A stretch of 64,000 bases of DNA, taken from NCBI RefSeq assembly GCF_000812465.1, contig NZ_JWMA01000029.1, positions 62,001 through 126,000 on the forward strand. The letters are read 5' to 3'. The first letter of the stretch is position 1, and every line of letters begins with the position of its first letter. Positions 8,699-20,694 of the stretch are shown piece after piece. Source of the DNA: Cupriavidus sp. IDO. Its GTDB lineage: Bacteria; Pseudomonadota; Gammaproteobacteria; Burkholderiales; Burkholderiaceae. The notes beneath the pieces were generated by a model that worked only from the letters and a program-made list of their open reading frames with translations, searched no databases and was not told the DNA's origin. The translations under genes and the position numbers were made by a program.

Positions 8699-9718
8699 CT
8701 AGAAGCGGTAGCCGACACCCGCCAGGATCACGTCGGTATCGCGGTCATAGCCAGTCACCGTCCGGTTCCACGTGAGCCGCGTCAGCCAGTGAGCGCCCAG
8801 CCGGTAGCTGGCCGAGATCGACATCAGCCCGGACCAGCGCGATGGCGTGCTGGTCGCGGCGAGCCCTTTCTCGCTCAGGTCGATGGCGTAGTAGGGCCCC
8901 ACGCCAACCCCGAGTGTCAGCTTGTCGTCGAAGAAGGCACGCGTGAGCCAGGCCTGCGCAGCCACGCCGTTGCGGCGTAGCGCCGCGTTCTCCCCTTCGT
9001 TCACATAGCTGATGGTGCCGTCCACGTAGCGCCACAGGCCGCGGCGGTATTCCATCGCCTTGGCAAAGGATGTCTGCGAATTGAAGCTGTTGACGATGGT
9101 TCCGCCGAGGAACACTGTCAGCTCGTTCTGCGTGACATTGTCGCTGCGCGTCGGCGGCGGCACGACCGGTCCGCCGCGATCGCCACGATCCAGTTGGTAG
9201 CCAACTCCCATCAGCAGCGTATTCGTCTTGATGCTTGATGGCGTCTGCGCGCGGTTGTAGCGCGCCTGCACCATCCAGGGACCGCCATTGACATACCAGG
9301 TGGCGGCAGCGCTCAGCAGCGCGCCCCAGCCGTGACGGTTGTCATAGCTGCCATCGGGCCGTGGATCCGTGGTATCGAAATAGCGGTAAGGACCGGCGCC
9401 GATTGCCAGCGTCAGCTTGCGGTCCAGGGCCAGGTAGCGCCACCAGAGCTGGACGCTGTGGCCGTCGCGATGATGGTCGGTGACATGCCCTTCGTTGAGG
9501 TAGGTGAAGGTCGCGTACCAGTTCTCGCCGAGGTTGTGCTGGTAGGAATACGCATAACCGTAGCTGCGTTCCCCGGGGCCATCCGTCGACTGGATGCCGC
9601 CGAGCACGAGCAATTCCTGCCCGTTCGCTGCGTGGTGCGTCATCGCAAGAAGAACGCCGCCGGCCAGCGGTGCGAGCCGCTGCCAGATCCGGCGGATTGT
9701 GCGGGGAGCGCGCGGCAT
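8699..9718 (-). CDS. Putative outer-membrane beta-barrel protein with duplicated halves
   Basis: A 339-residue protein with a signal peptide (Arg-rich start, hydrophobic LAPLAGGVLLAM, cleavage near AANGQ) and a C-terminal phenylalanine in GVGYRF, the usual outer-membrane insertion signal. The mature part consists of two related halves of about 145 residues (roughly 35-185 and 200-339), joined by a Pro/Arg/Asp-rich linker (RGDRGGPVVPPPT). Matching landmarks are LxVxxGGI, YLNEG versus YVNEG, DRKLTLAIGAGPYRYFD versus DDKLTLGVGVGPYYAID, and MGVGYQL versus AGVGYRF. Alternating aromatic/hydrophobic strands fit an 8- plus 8-stranded or a single 16-stranded barrel. I do not recognise the family, so no function is offered. 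Confidence 0.7.
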   Translation of the reverse strand: MPRAPRTIRRIWQRLAPLAGGVLLAMTHHAANGQELLVLGGIQSTDGPGERSYGYAYSYQHNLGENWYATFTYLNEGHVTDHHRDGHSVQLWWRYLALDRKLTLAIGAGPYRYFDTTDPRPDGSYDNRHGWGALLSAAATWYVNGGPWMVQARYNRAQTPSSIKTNTLLMGVGYQLDRGDRGGPVVPPPTRSDNVTQNELTVFLGGTIVNSFNSQTSFAKAMEYRRGLWRYVDGTISYVNEGENAALRRNGVAAQAWLTRAFFDDKLTLGVGVGPYYAIDLSEKGLAATSTPSRWSGLMSISASYRLGAHWLTRLTWNRTVTGYDRDTDVILAGVGYRF

Positions 9719-9774
9719 CGTCAGGTTTGCGATGAACGATTGGCAAAAGGATCATAGCAACGCAGTCGAAGAAT

Positions 9775-9802
9775 AGGCCGGCGACAAGCCGGCCTTGTTG
9801 TA
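9775..9802 (-). terminator. Possible terminator between the glycine-zipper and barrel genes
   Basis: An 8-bp perfect stem, AGGCCGGC at 9775-9782 with GCCGGCCT at 9788-9795, has a 5-nt loop. It lies 25 bp beyond the stop of the minus-strand gene at 9820. The T-tract on the minus side is weak (ATTCTTC), so efficiency is uncertain. Confidence 0.5.
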
Positions 9803-9819
9803 ACGGCGTATTAGACGCG

Positions 9820-10599
9820 CTAGCCAGTCACCAGCGCGCCGTTTTCCAGGTGGACTCGCTCGCCGACCTGCACGCCCGGCGCGGACTGGTAAGTGAAGGT
9901 GCGATGGCTACCGTCGTCCATCCTGACGCGCACCTGATAATGCGTGTCCTTGTTGACGGCCTTTTCGATCTGGTTGCCGGCAAAGCCGCCGCCCACCGCG
10001 CCGACCACCGTGCCGACGATGCGGCCGTTACCCTTGCCCACCTGGTTGCCCAGCAGGCCGCCGACGACGGCACCGCCCACGGCGCCGAGGCCGCTGGCAG
10101 GCTTCTCGGTCTGGATCGGGGTGACCGCTACCACGCGGCCCGCATAGGGGCTGCCCTTCGCCGGCTGGCGTTCGGCGTAGGCGCTGTTGCTGCCGTTGCC
10201 GGCATTGCCGCGGGCGTCGTCGTTGCCGTAAGCCGGCTCTGCGGCCTGGCGCGCCGGCGCACTACGGGGCGCAGCCTGCTGCTGTTGCTGCTGTTGCTGC
10301 TGATATTGCTGTGGCATGGCCGCTTGCGGCCCGATGCGGGTCTGCCCGTCGTCATAGACCGGCGGGCGGGTGGTGCTGCCCGGAGCGGGCGCCGGGGCGG
10401 CTGCGACCGGCATTGGCTCCTGCATGCCCTGGTTGGCCTTGCTGATCGGCAGGACGCCGGTGACGGCGGCAACCGCGGTCAGGCTGGCAATCACCACGGC
10501 CACGGCTGCCGCACCGACCAGCGGATTCAGCCGGCGTTGCGGCGGCAGCGGCGTAGGAAGGTTCGGCGTGTTGGCGTTTGGCGTGGCTTGGCTTTGCAT
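9820..10599 (-). CDS. Glycine-zipper 2TM (Rickettsia 17 kDa antigen-like) envelope protein
   Basis: A 259-residue envelope protein. A single N-terminal membrane segment (about 27-50, VGAAAVAVVIASLTAVAAVTG) is followed by a Pro/Ala-rich linker, a polyglutamine tract (QQYQ then nine or more Q, about 98-110), a low-complexity region and a C-terminal glycine-zipper hairpin (GAVVGGLLGNQVGKGNGRIVG then GAVGGGFAGNQIEK). A short beta domain follows (YQVRVRMDDGSHRTFTY...GERVHLENG). This layout is that of SlyB/17-kDa-antigen-like proteins, but it is anchored by a transmembrane helix and has no lipobox. It probably bridges or stabilises the envelope; the exact role is unknown. Confidence 0.8.
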   Translation of the reverse strand: MQSQATPNANTPNLPTPLPPQRRLNPLVGAAAVAVVIASLTAVAAVTGVLPISKANQGMQEPMPVAAAPAPAPGSTTRPPVYDDGQTRIGPQAAMPQQYQQQQQQQQQAAPRSAPARQAAEPAYGNDDARGNAGNGSNSAYAERQPAKGSPYAGRVVAVTPIQTEKPASGLGAVGGAVVGGLLGNQVGKGNGRIVGTVVGAVGGGFAGNQIEKAVNKDTHYQVRVRMDDGSHRTFTYQSAPGVQVGERVHLENGALVTG

Positions 10600-10795
10600 T
10601 GTTCTTTCTCCGATGACGCATGGCTTGATCCATAGATCCAGTGTGGCCGAAGCCGCCGGCGCTTTCCGTTTGATTTTGTAATCAGATGTAGCTTAAAAAA
10701 TCTTTTATATTCAATTGGTTACGGTCGTTTTTCGATGGCCGCAGCGGTCGCCGCTGTAACAATTGAACGCCTGGCATGGCTTTCGCGAAGCGGGC

Positions 10796-10825
10796 AAAGA
10801 AAAACCCCACGGCAGCGGTGGGGTT
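10796..10825 (-). terminator. Rho-independent terminator of lysS
   Basis: AACCCCAC at 10803-10810 pairs with GTGGGGTT at 10818-10825 around a 7-nt loop. On the minus strand it is followed by a run of T (TTTTC, from 10802 downward). It sits about 40 bp past the lysS stop. The 266-bp gap 10600-10865 otherwise holds only the promoter region of the glycine-zipper gene. Confidence 0.85.
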
Positions 10826-10865
10826 CCTTGTGCAGCCAAAGCGTCCGGCAGGATGCCCTGCGCAA

Positions 10866-12407
<1,542 letters not shown>

Positions 12408-12458
12408 GATGTCTTGTGGGGTCGCACGCGGCAGGCCGCGCACGGATTCAGTATGGCT

Positions 12459-13217
12459 TCAGTAATTGCGGAGATCGTCCAGCTCGGTGCTGCCGAAGTC
12501 CGGGCGGTGCAGGTAGGCGACGATGCGGCCGGCGGTTTCCTCGGCCGATGCAAGCTGTTCGTTGGCCTTCAGTTCGCGGAAGCGCTGCACCTGGGCGAAG
12601 TCGGCATTGCGGATGGTGGCCTGCATGCCGGTGTCGATCACGCCCGGGGCCAGCGCCACGGCGCGCACGGTGCGTGGTGCCGGCGCCTGCGCGTATTCGG
12701 CGTTGACCGAGCGCATGAACATGTCGAGCCCGGCCTTGCCGGCGCAATAGGCGCTCCAGCCTTCGACCGGGCGGCGCGCCGCGCCGGACGAGATGGCGAG
12801 CACCTTGCGCGGGCAATCGAACTTCTCCGTGCGCTCCAGGAACGCAGCCGTCATCGTCATCGGCGCAGCCAGGTTGGTCAGCAAGTGCGGCACCAGGGTG
12901 CTTTCCTGCAGGCGCGAGACCGGGCCGATGGGTTCTACCACGCCGGCATTCAGGATCAGCGTGGCGCTGGCGGGCGGCTCATCCAGGCTGTCCAGCACGC
13001 TCGCCAGCCAGCCGGCGGCGGGGCCGGCCTGCGACAGGTCCTGCAGGTGCCAGGCCACCGGCACGCCGCTCATCGTCGCGATGCGCTCGAGTTCCGTATT
13101 GCGGCTGCGCGCCACGCAGATCAGCCGGTTGCCCGGCACGAGCAGGGCATTGGTCAATGCCGCACCCAGACCGCGCGAGGCGCCGGTGATGATGTAGAGA
13201 TGGTTTGCTTCGCTCAT
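12459..13217 (-). CDS. Short-chain dehydrogenase/reductase (sepiapterin/benzil reductase-like)
   Basis: A 252-residue SDR. The Rossmann cofactor motif TGASRGLG is near residue 11, NAG is near 90, and the catalytic Ser...YxxxK is SSGAA...YCAGKAG around 143-160. The PGVIDTGMQ segment is typical of the classical SDR subgroup related to sepiapterin reductase and benzil reductase (YueD). Substrate cannot be told from sequence. It lies between prfB and lysS on the same strand and is probably co-transcribed with them. Confidence 0.85.
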   Translation of the reverse strand: MSEANHLYIITGASRGLGAALTNALLVPGNRLICVARSRNTELERIATMSGVPVAWHLQDLSQAGPAAGWLASVLDSLDEPPASATLILNAGVVEPIGPVSRLQESTLVPHLLTNLAAPMTMTAAFLERTEKFDCPRKVLAISSGAARRPVEGWSAYCAGKAGLDMFMRSVNAEYAQAPAPRTVRAVALAPGVIDTGMQATIRNADFAQVQRFRELKANEQLASAEETAGRIVAYLHRPDFGSTELDDLRNY

Positions 13218-13321
13218 GGAGCCCCGGTCGGAAGAGCCGCCCGGCAGGGCGGCGGTACATCGATTGCGATGGCAGTCGTCGCGCGGCCCGCGTCAGTCAT
13301 CCGGGCGGGCCGCCGACGGCG

Positions 13322-14426
13322 TTACAGTCCCTGCTTGAGGCTGGCCTCGATGAACGGGTCCAGGTCGCCGTCCAGCACCTTCTGGGTGTTGGACATTTCC
13401 ACGTTGGTGCGCAGGTCCTTGATGCGGCTCTGGTCCAGCACGTACGAGCGGATCTGGTGGCCCCAGCCCACGTCGGTCTTGCCGGCTTCGAGCTTGTCGG
13501 CTTCGGCCTGGCGCTTGCGCATCTCGTGCTCGTACAGGCGCGATTTCAGCATCGACATGGCCTCGGCACGGTTGCGGTGCTGCGAACGGTCGTTCTGGCA
13601 CTGCACCACGATGCCGGTCGGGATGTGCGTGATCCGCACGGCCGAATCGGTCTTGTTGATGTGCTGGCCGCCGGCGCCCGATGCGCGGTAGGTATCCACG
13701 CGCAGATCGGCCGGGTTGACCTCGACCTCGAACGAATCATCGACCTCGGGGTAGACGAACACCGACGAGAACGAGGTATGGCGCCCGCCCGATGAATCGA
13801 ACGGCGACTTGCGCACCAGACGGTGCACGCCGGTTTCCGTACGCAGGTAGCCAAAGGCGTATTCGCCCTCGATCTTGATGGTGGCGCTCTTGATGCCCGC
13901 CACGTCGCCTTCGGACTCTTCCAGCACCTCGGCCTTGAAGCCCTTGCGCTCGCAGTACTTCAGGTACTGGCGCAGCAGCATCGAGGCCCAGTCGCACGCT
14001 TCGGTGCCGCCGGCGCCGGCCTGGATGTCGATAAAGGCGTTGGCCTGGTCCATCTCGCCCGAGAACATGCGGCGGAATTCCATGCCCGCCACGATTTCCT
14101 CGAAGCCCTTGACGTCGGCCTCGATCGCTTCGAGGGTCTCGTCGTCGCCTTCTTCCCTGGCGAGTTCAAACAGCTCTTCGGCGCCGCCAAGGTCGTCGGT
14201 GAGCTTGCCGAGCACGCTTACCACGCCCTCGATCGCCTTCTTTTCCTTGCCGAGGTCCTGGGCCCGCTTGGGGTTGTTCCAGACGTCGGGGTCTTCCAGC
14301 AAGCCGTTGACTTCGTCCAGCCTTCCTACTTTGACATCGTAGTCAAAGATACCCCCGTAGATCTTCCGTTCGCGAACGGAGATCGGAGATGGCACCGGAG
14401 ATGGCGTTGAGGCGTTCTGCTTCCAT
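13322..14426 (-). CDS. prfB: Peptide chain release factor 2 (programmed +1 frameshift)
   Basis: RF2, about 367 residues, recognises UGA and UAA stop codons and triggers peptide release. It is encoded in two frames. Codons 1-27 run from ATG at 14426 ([16 protein letters not shown]...GYL) to an in-frame TGA at 14345-14343; the ribosome then slips +1 and continues in the frame reading [13 protein letters not shown]. The body has the SPF anticodon-like motif ([15 protein letters not shown]) and the catalytic GGQ ([16 protein letters not shown]). It is not a pseudogene: the slip site is canonical. First gene of a probable prfB-SDR-lysS unit. Confidence 0.97.
14342..14357 (-). promoter_or_regulatory. 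prfB programmed +1 frameshift site
   Basis: The minus strand reads CGG GGG TAT CTT TGA C. It has a Shine-Dalgarno-like GGGGG three bases ahead of the slippery CTT, the in-frame UGA at 14345-14343, and C in the following position, a weak termination context. When RF2 is scarce, peptidyl-tRNA-Leu on CUU slips to UUU and GAC is read next. This matches the E. coli arrangement almost base for base. Confidence 0.96.
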
Positions 14427-14618
14427 GATGTTCCTGCGCTTCCAAAACCTTGAATTATAGCGGATTGTCACCGCGATTCGGGGGTGGAATCCGGGCATCG
14501 CGGCGCGTCCTGGGTCGAACCGTTCGCGCTGCGAACGGTCTATCGACGGGGCCTTCCGGCAGCGGAGGCGATAATAGCGCGCTGGAAGCCGCCCCCAAAC
14601 GAACACCGACAGGGACGA

Positions 14619-15329
14619 ATGACGCAAACAAGACATGAGATCGCGACCGGCCGCCGTCGCGCACTGGGCCTGCTGCTGGCCGCTTCCGCCGTGCTGGCGG
14701 CGGGCTGCGGCACCGTTGGCGGGCCCGTGCCGGACGGGTTCTACCGCGTGGAACGGGGCGACACGCTCTATTCGATCGCCCGCAAGCACGGCCGCAGCGT
14801 GCGCGACCTGACCCACTGGAACGGCGATATCACCAGCCCCAGCCAGATCGAAGTGGGCCAGCTGATCCGCGTGCGGCCGCCCGGCGGCAGCGCATCGGCC
14901 TCTACCGGCACCGGCCAGGCCGTCACCGACACCCCGCGCGTGGACAGCGGCTCATCCAGGCCGCCCGCCAGCGGTATCCGCCTGCAATGGCCGGCCGACG
15001 GACGCGTCACCGCCGGCTACTCGCCGCCGGCCAGCAAGGGCCTGAGCATTGCCGTGCCGGCCAACGGCACGGTGCGCGCCGCGGCTGCCGGGCGGGCCAT
15101 CCATGTGGGCAATCTGCGCGGCTACGGCATGCTGGTGATCGTCAAGCACAACGACGACTGGCTGACCATCTATGGCAACCTCGACCGGCCGCTGGTCACG
15201 GAGGGCGCTACGGTCTCGGCCGGCCAGGAAGTGGGCCGCATGGGCGCCAGCCCGAGCGAACTGCATTTCGAGGTGCGGGGCAACGGCAAGCCGGTCGATC
15301 CGATGGCCTACCTGTCGTCGCGAGGCTGA
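14619..15329 (+). CDS. NlpD-like lipoprotein: LysM plus degenerate M23 domain
   Basis: A 236-residue lipoprotein. The signal peptide ends in a LAAGC lipobox (Cys near residue 30). A LysM peptidoglycan-binding domain follows (FYRVERGDTLYSIARKHGRS...), then a Ser/Gly/Thr linker and an M23 (LytM) domain at about 130-236. Zn ligands of active M23 peptidases are missing: the first motif reads SKGLSIA instead of HxGxD, and YGNL replaces YAHL; only LHFEVR keeps its His. That is the NlpD/EnvC situation, in which the domain activates amidases rather than cutting glycopeptide. ATG at 14619 follows AGGGACG. It is divergent from prfB. Confidence 0.85.
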   Translation: MTQTRHEIATGRRRALGLLLAASAVLAAGCGTVGGPVPDGFYRVERGDTLYSIARKHGRSVRDLTHWNGDITSPSQIEVGQLIRVRPPGGSASASTGTGQAVTDTPRVDSGSSRPPASGIRLQWPADGRVTAGYSPPASKGLSIAVPANGTVRAAAAGRAIHVGNLRGYGMLVIVKHNDDWLTIYGNLDRPLVTEGATVSAGQEVGRMGASPSELHFEVRGNGKPVDPMAYLSSRG

Positions 15330-15357
15330 ACCGGGGCTTGAACTGCTAACAGAATAG

Positions 15358-15393
15358 TTGCGCGTTCTTGCGCAGTTGTGCACAATTTGCGCA
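15358..15393. repeat. Short TTGCGC repeats and TTGTGCACAA palindrome before the IS607 relic
   Basis: Three copies of TTGCGC(A/G) begin at 15358, 15368 and 15387, surrounding a 10-bp perfect palindrome TTGTGCACAA at 15376-15385. They lie just before and over the first codons of the resolvase relic. IS607 elements lack terminal inverted repeats but carry short resolvase-binding repeats near the left end, so this may be the left-end binding region. That reading is an inference. Confidence 0.5.
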
Positions 15394-15767
15394 TGATACG
15401 CACGATGGTCAGCATTCAAGAGGTTGCGGAGTTTCTGGGCGTCTCGGCGCCAACGCTGAGGCGCTGGGAGCGCGAAGGCAAGCTCATTGCGGACGAACGC
15501 ACAGCCGGCGGGCGTCGTCGCTACGATCTGGCGCGTCTGCGGCCCGAGCAATTTCACGCCTCCGAGGCTGCCCGGCGCACCATCGCTTATGCGCGCGTAT
15601 CCAGCCATGACCAGAAGGACGACCTGGAGCGGCAGAAGCAGGTGCTGGAGCTTTACTGCGCGAGGCAGGGCTGGACGTTCGAGGTCATTGCAGACCTCGG
15701 CTGCGGCATGACGTATCCCGTATGGCGCGCTATTGTGCGTGCTCGATCACCAGCTGCACGCGGGTGA
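15378..15767 (+). pseudogene. Truncated IS607-family serine resolvase (TnpA) relic
   Basis: An ORF of 129 codons whose first ~110 residues match IS607 TnpA: a MerR-type helix-turn-helix (VSIQEVAEFLGVSAPTLRRW, then AGGRRRYD) and the start of the serine recombinase catalytic domain (TIAYARVSSHDQKDDLERQKQVLELYCARQGW, with the nucleophile Ser in ARVSS). Similarity stops after DLGCGM near 15710; the remaining residues are read out of the antisense end of recJ. Full TnpA is about 200 residues, so roughly half the catalytic domain and the partner tnpB are missing. Possible starts are GTG 15378, ATG 15393 and ATG 15405. Probably inactive. Confidence 0.8.
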
Positions 15768-17427
15768 CGCCGTTGAAGGTGTTGTTGTCGAGCCGGTAGG
15801 CGACCTGCGCGCTGGCCCCGAGCGAATCGGCATGGTTGAACCAGATCGCGTCGAAGCGCTGGCTGCCGCGCCCGAGCTGCAGCTTCAGGTGCTTGCCCTT
15901 GAGCACGGTCTGGCGCAGCACGTCGAACTCTCCGCAGAAGGTCGGGGCGGGAAAGCCCTGGCCCCAGACCTGCTGCTCCAGCAGCGTGACGAATTCCGGG
16001 CTGAAGCAGCCGTCTTCGATATCGCCATCGGTTTCGATCACGCGCGCGAGCTGGTCGTCGGTCAGCCACTCGCGCCCGACCGCCTCGAAGGCTTCCTTGA
16101 ACTGGTCGAAGGTGTCGGCACGCAGCGTCAGGCCGGCCGCCATCGCATGGCCGCCGAACTTGACCAGCAAACCAGGGTGGCGCTTGGATACCAGGTCCAG
16201 CGCGTCGCGCAGGTGGAAGCCGGGAATCGAGCGGCCCGAGCCCTTGATGGTCGCATCGTCGCCCGGCGCGAAGGTGATGGTCGGGCGGTGGAACTTGTCC
16301 TTCAGGCGCGACGCCACGATGCCGATCACGCCCTGGTGCCAGGTGTCGTTGAACACGCTGACGGTAAAACGCGCCGATGGGTCGGGCCCGGCCAGCGGCT
16401 GCTCCAGGATATGCAGGGCTTCCTGCTGCATGCCGGCCTCGATATCGCGCCGCTCGCGGTTCATCCCGTCCAGTTCCTGCGCGATTTCCCAGGCGCGGTT
16501 GGCGTCGTCCGTCAGCAGGCACTCGATGCCGAGCGACATGTCCGCCAGCCGGCCCGCCGCATTAAGGCGCGGTCCCAGCCCGAAGCCCAGGTCGAAGGTA
16601 TTGGCGCGCGCGGCTTCGCGGCCGGCGGCCCGGAACAGCGCCGCCACGCCGGGATGCATGCGCCCGGCGCGCATGCGCCTGAGGCCCTGCGCGACCAGGA
16701 TGCGGTTGTTGGTGTCGAGCTTGACGACGTCGGCCACGGTGCCCAGCGCCACCAGGTCCAGCAGCGTCTGCAGCGGCGGCTGGGTGGCCTGCGTGAATAC
16801 GCCGCGCTGGCGCAACTCGGCCCGCAGTGCCAGCAGCACGTAGAACATCACACCGACGCCCGCCAGGTTCTTGCTTGGGAATTCGCAGCCCGGCTGGTTG
16901 GGATTGACGATCACGGCCGCCTGGGGCAATTCCGAGCCCGGCAGGTGATGGTCGGTCACCACCACGTCGATGCCCAGCGCATTGGCGGCGGCCACGCCGT
17001 CGACGCTGGCGATGCCGTTGTCGACCGTGACGATCACATCCGGCTGCTGCTTCGCCGCCAGCGCCACGATTTCCGGCGTCAGCCCGTAGCCGTACTCGAA
17101 GCGGTTCGGCACGATGTAGTCGACCCGCGCACCCAGCATGCGCAGCCCGCGCACGCCGACCGCGCACGCGGTGGCGCCATCGCAGTCATAGTCGGCCACG
17201 ATCAGCAGCCGGCGCTGGGCGGCAATGGCATCTGCCAGGTAGCTCGCGGCATGGCCGATGCCCTTCATGGCGGCGGGCGGCACCAGCTCCGGCAGCTCTG
17301 TGGCCAGGTCGGCGGGCTGCGCCACGCCGCGTGCCGCCAGGATGCGCGACAAGGTCGGGTGCAGGCCGGCGGCCGCCAGCGTCCTGGCATGTTCTTGGGA
17401 AAAGTTGCGGACGGCGATCCGGGTCAT
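15730..17427 (-). CDS. recJ: Single-stranded-DNA-specific exonuclease RecJ
   Basis: A 565-residue DHH-superfamily 5'-3' ssDNA exonuclease used in RecF-pathway recombination and mismatch repair. Motifs: DYDCDG (VADYDCDGATA, about residue 80), VTVDNGI, the DHH signature (VVVTDHHLPG) and GLGPRLNAAGRLADMS in DHHA1-linked motif IV. The C-terminal OB-like part is complete (ends VTRVQLVIEHAQ). I start at ATG 17427 (MTRIAVRNFSQEHA); the open frame continues 116 codons further upstream, but only as a shadow of the rpfE-like gene. The IS607 relic abuts its 3' end without cutting it. Confidence 0.96.
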   Translation of the reverse strand: MTRIAVRNFSQEHARTLAAAGLHPTLSRILAARGVAQPADLATELPELVPPAAMKGIGHAASYLADAIAAQRRLLIVADYDCDGATACAVGVRGLRMLGARVDYIVPNRFEYGYGLTPEIVALAAKQQPDVIVTVDNGIASVDGVAAANALGIDVVVTDHHLPGSELPQAAVIVNPNQPGCEFPSKNLAGVGVMFYVLLALRAELRQRGVFTQATQPPLQTLLDLVALGTVADVVKLDTNNRILVAQGLRRMRAGRMHPGVAALFRAAGREAARANTFDLGFGLGPRLNAAGRLADMSLGIECLLTDDANRAWEIAQELDGMNRERRDIEAGMQQEALHILEQPLAGPDPSARFTVSVFNDTWHQGVIGIVASRLKDKFHRPTITFAPGDDATIKGSGRSIPGFHLRDALDLVSKRHPGLLVKFGGHAMAAGLTLRADTFDQFKEAFEAVGREWLTDDQLARVIETDGDIEDGCFSPEFVTLLEQQVWGQGFPAPTFCGEFDVLRQTVLKGKHLKLQLGRGSQRFDAIWFNHADSLGASAQVAYRLDNNTFNGVTRVQLVIEHAQ

Positions 17428-17470
17428 AGAGGATTCAGGTAGTGGGGGCGAAGGTGGCGGCGGCTGCCGC

Positions 17471-18577
17471 TCAGGCGGTGAAGGCCAGGTCGGAAAGCAG
17501 CGCGCGCCAGTCGCCGCGCTGCCCCATGCCGCGCCAGAACTTGCGCAGGTCGGCGCGGCGCACGGTGAATTCGGCGAAGTGGTTCTCGCCGCCGAGCACG
17601 AGCGTAATGGCCTCGATCTTCCCGCCAGCCAGTGCATCCAGCGCGGGCCCGAACCAGTCGGCGTCGAGCGCGTGCATCTGCTGGATCCACAGCCCCCAGT
17701 CCTCGGCGATATGGGCTTCCGTGACGCTGTCCAGCATGACCAGGACGGAGCCGTCTTGCCCGGCGATCCCGTCAAAACCCGCCGGCACCGGTCCGACCCG
17801 GCTGCCTGCCGCCAGGCCGAGCCCGGCCAGGAAGGGATCTCGTGTCAGGATCGTATCCGCCAGCCGGGACACCGGCTGCAGCGTGCCGCCGCCGTACAGC
17901 CAGACCGAATTGACCGGCAGCTCGCCGGCCATCTCGCGCTGCTGGTTGACCGGATGGTCGAACCAGGTCATCTGGATTTCGTTCTGCACCCGGCGCCAGT
18001 CGCGCGCGCGTTCGCCGGCCTGCAGCCAGATATCGATATTGCGGCCGGTGGCGCGCAGCGGCGTGGTGGCGTCCAGCGGACCGAAGACGGCTTCGGGCAG
18101 GTACCAGCGGGCCGGGCAGGGCGTCTCCAGGGTGATGTCCGAGTCGCGCACCAGCTCGTCGATGGCGGCGCGCAGCGCGGTGGCTTCCCCGGCGCGGATG
18201 CCGAGCCGGTCCGGATGCATCAGCACCAGGTGGTCGCGCGCGGCATGGATATGCACCGGTTGCAGGCAGGCCCACGCCTGGCTGGCGCCTTCGTCCTCGC
18301 GGCCGCCGTTGTCGGCCAGGCGCATATAGGGCGCCATCGGCACACGGGCAGTGTCCAGCCCGGCCTTGCCGGCCAGCCAGCGTTCGTGCGGCAGGCTGCG
18401 CAGCCACGGATCGTCATGCTGCTCGCGGAGCCCGGGCTCGGCCCGGGTCAGCAACTTTCCGAGCGCGGGCAACTCCAACTGGCGCAGCAGCGCGCCGGGT
18501 ACGACATCGTCCCTCGCGTCGTCGCCGGCGCCCGGCGGGACGGAAAAGGGCACAATCAGGGTCAGGTGCGTCATCAT
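17471..18577 (-). CDS. RpfE-like / phosphoglycerate mutase-like protein
   Basis: A 368-residue cytoplasmic protein of the family named after Xanthomonas RpfE (alkaline-phosphatase/phosphoglycerate-mutase-like, COG4255). Recognisable parts are an N-terminal THLTLIVPF start, MAPYMRLADN, HIHAARDHLVLMHPD, the central VNSVWLYGGGTL motif, and a C-terminal region ending FTVRRADLRKFWRGMGQ. No clear metal-binding or catalytic set is apparent to me. In Xanthomonas rpfE also neighbours recJ, so the pairing 44 bp upstream of recJ supports the call. Biochemical function is unknown. Two adjacent ATG codons make the start uncertain by one residue. Confidence 0.65.
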   Translation of the reverse strand: MMTHLTLIVPFSVPPGAGDDARDDVVPGALLRQLELPALGKLLTRAEPGLREQHDDPWLRSLPHERWLAGKAGLDTARVPMAPYMRLADNGGREDEGASQAWACLQPVHIHAARDHLVLMHPDRLGIRAGEATALRAAIDELVRDSDITLETPCPARWYLPEAVFGPLDATTPLRATGRNIDIWLQAGERARDWRRVQNEIQMTWFDHPVNQQREMAGELPVNSVWLYGGGTLQPVSRLADTILTRDPFLAGLGLAAGSRVGPVPAGFDGIAGQDGSVLVMLDSVTEAHIAEDWGLWIQQMHALDADWFGPALDALAGGKIEAITLVLGGENHFAEFTVRRADLRKFWRGMGQRGDWRALLSDLAFTA

Positions 18578-18701
18578 GGTGGCCGAGATTGTAAACTTCC
18601 GGCTGGCCGGCGGCAGTTTTCCTTGATGCCCATGCCCTGCCGGCCGCCATGTGGCGCAGGCGCCCCGGCGTCCGTGCTTTCCCGAATCAACAGGAACCCT
18701 C

Positions 18702-20682
<1,981 letters not shown>

Positions 20683-20694
20683 AGCCTGCCCGCC

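Noticed and set aside
14343..14345. In-frame stop making prfB look like a pseudogene
   Set aside because: The context is the canonical programmed frameshift site, so the gene is intact.
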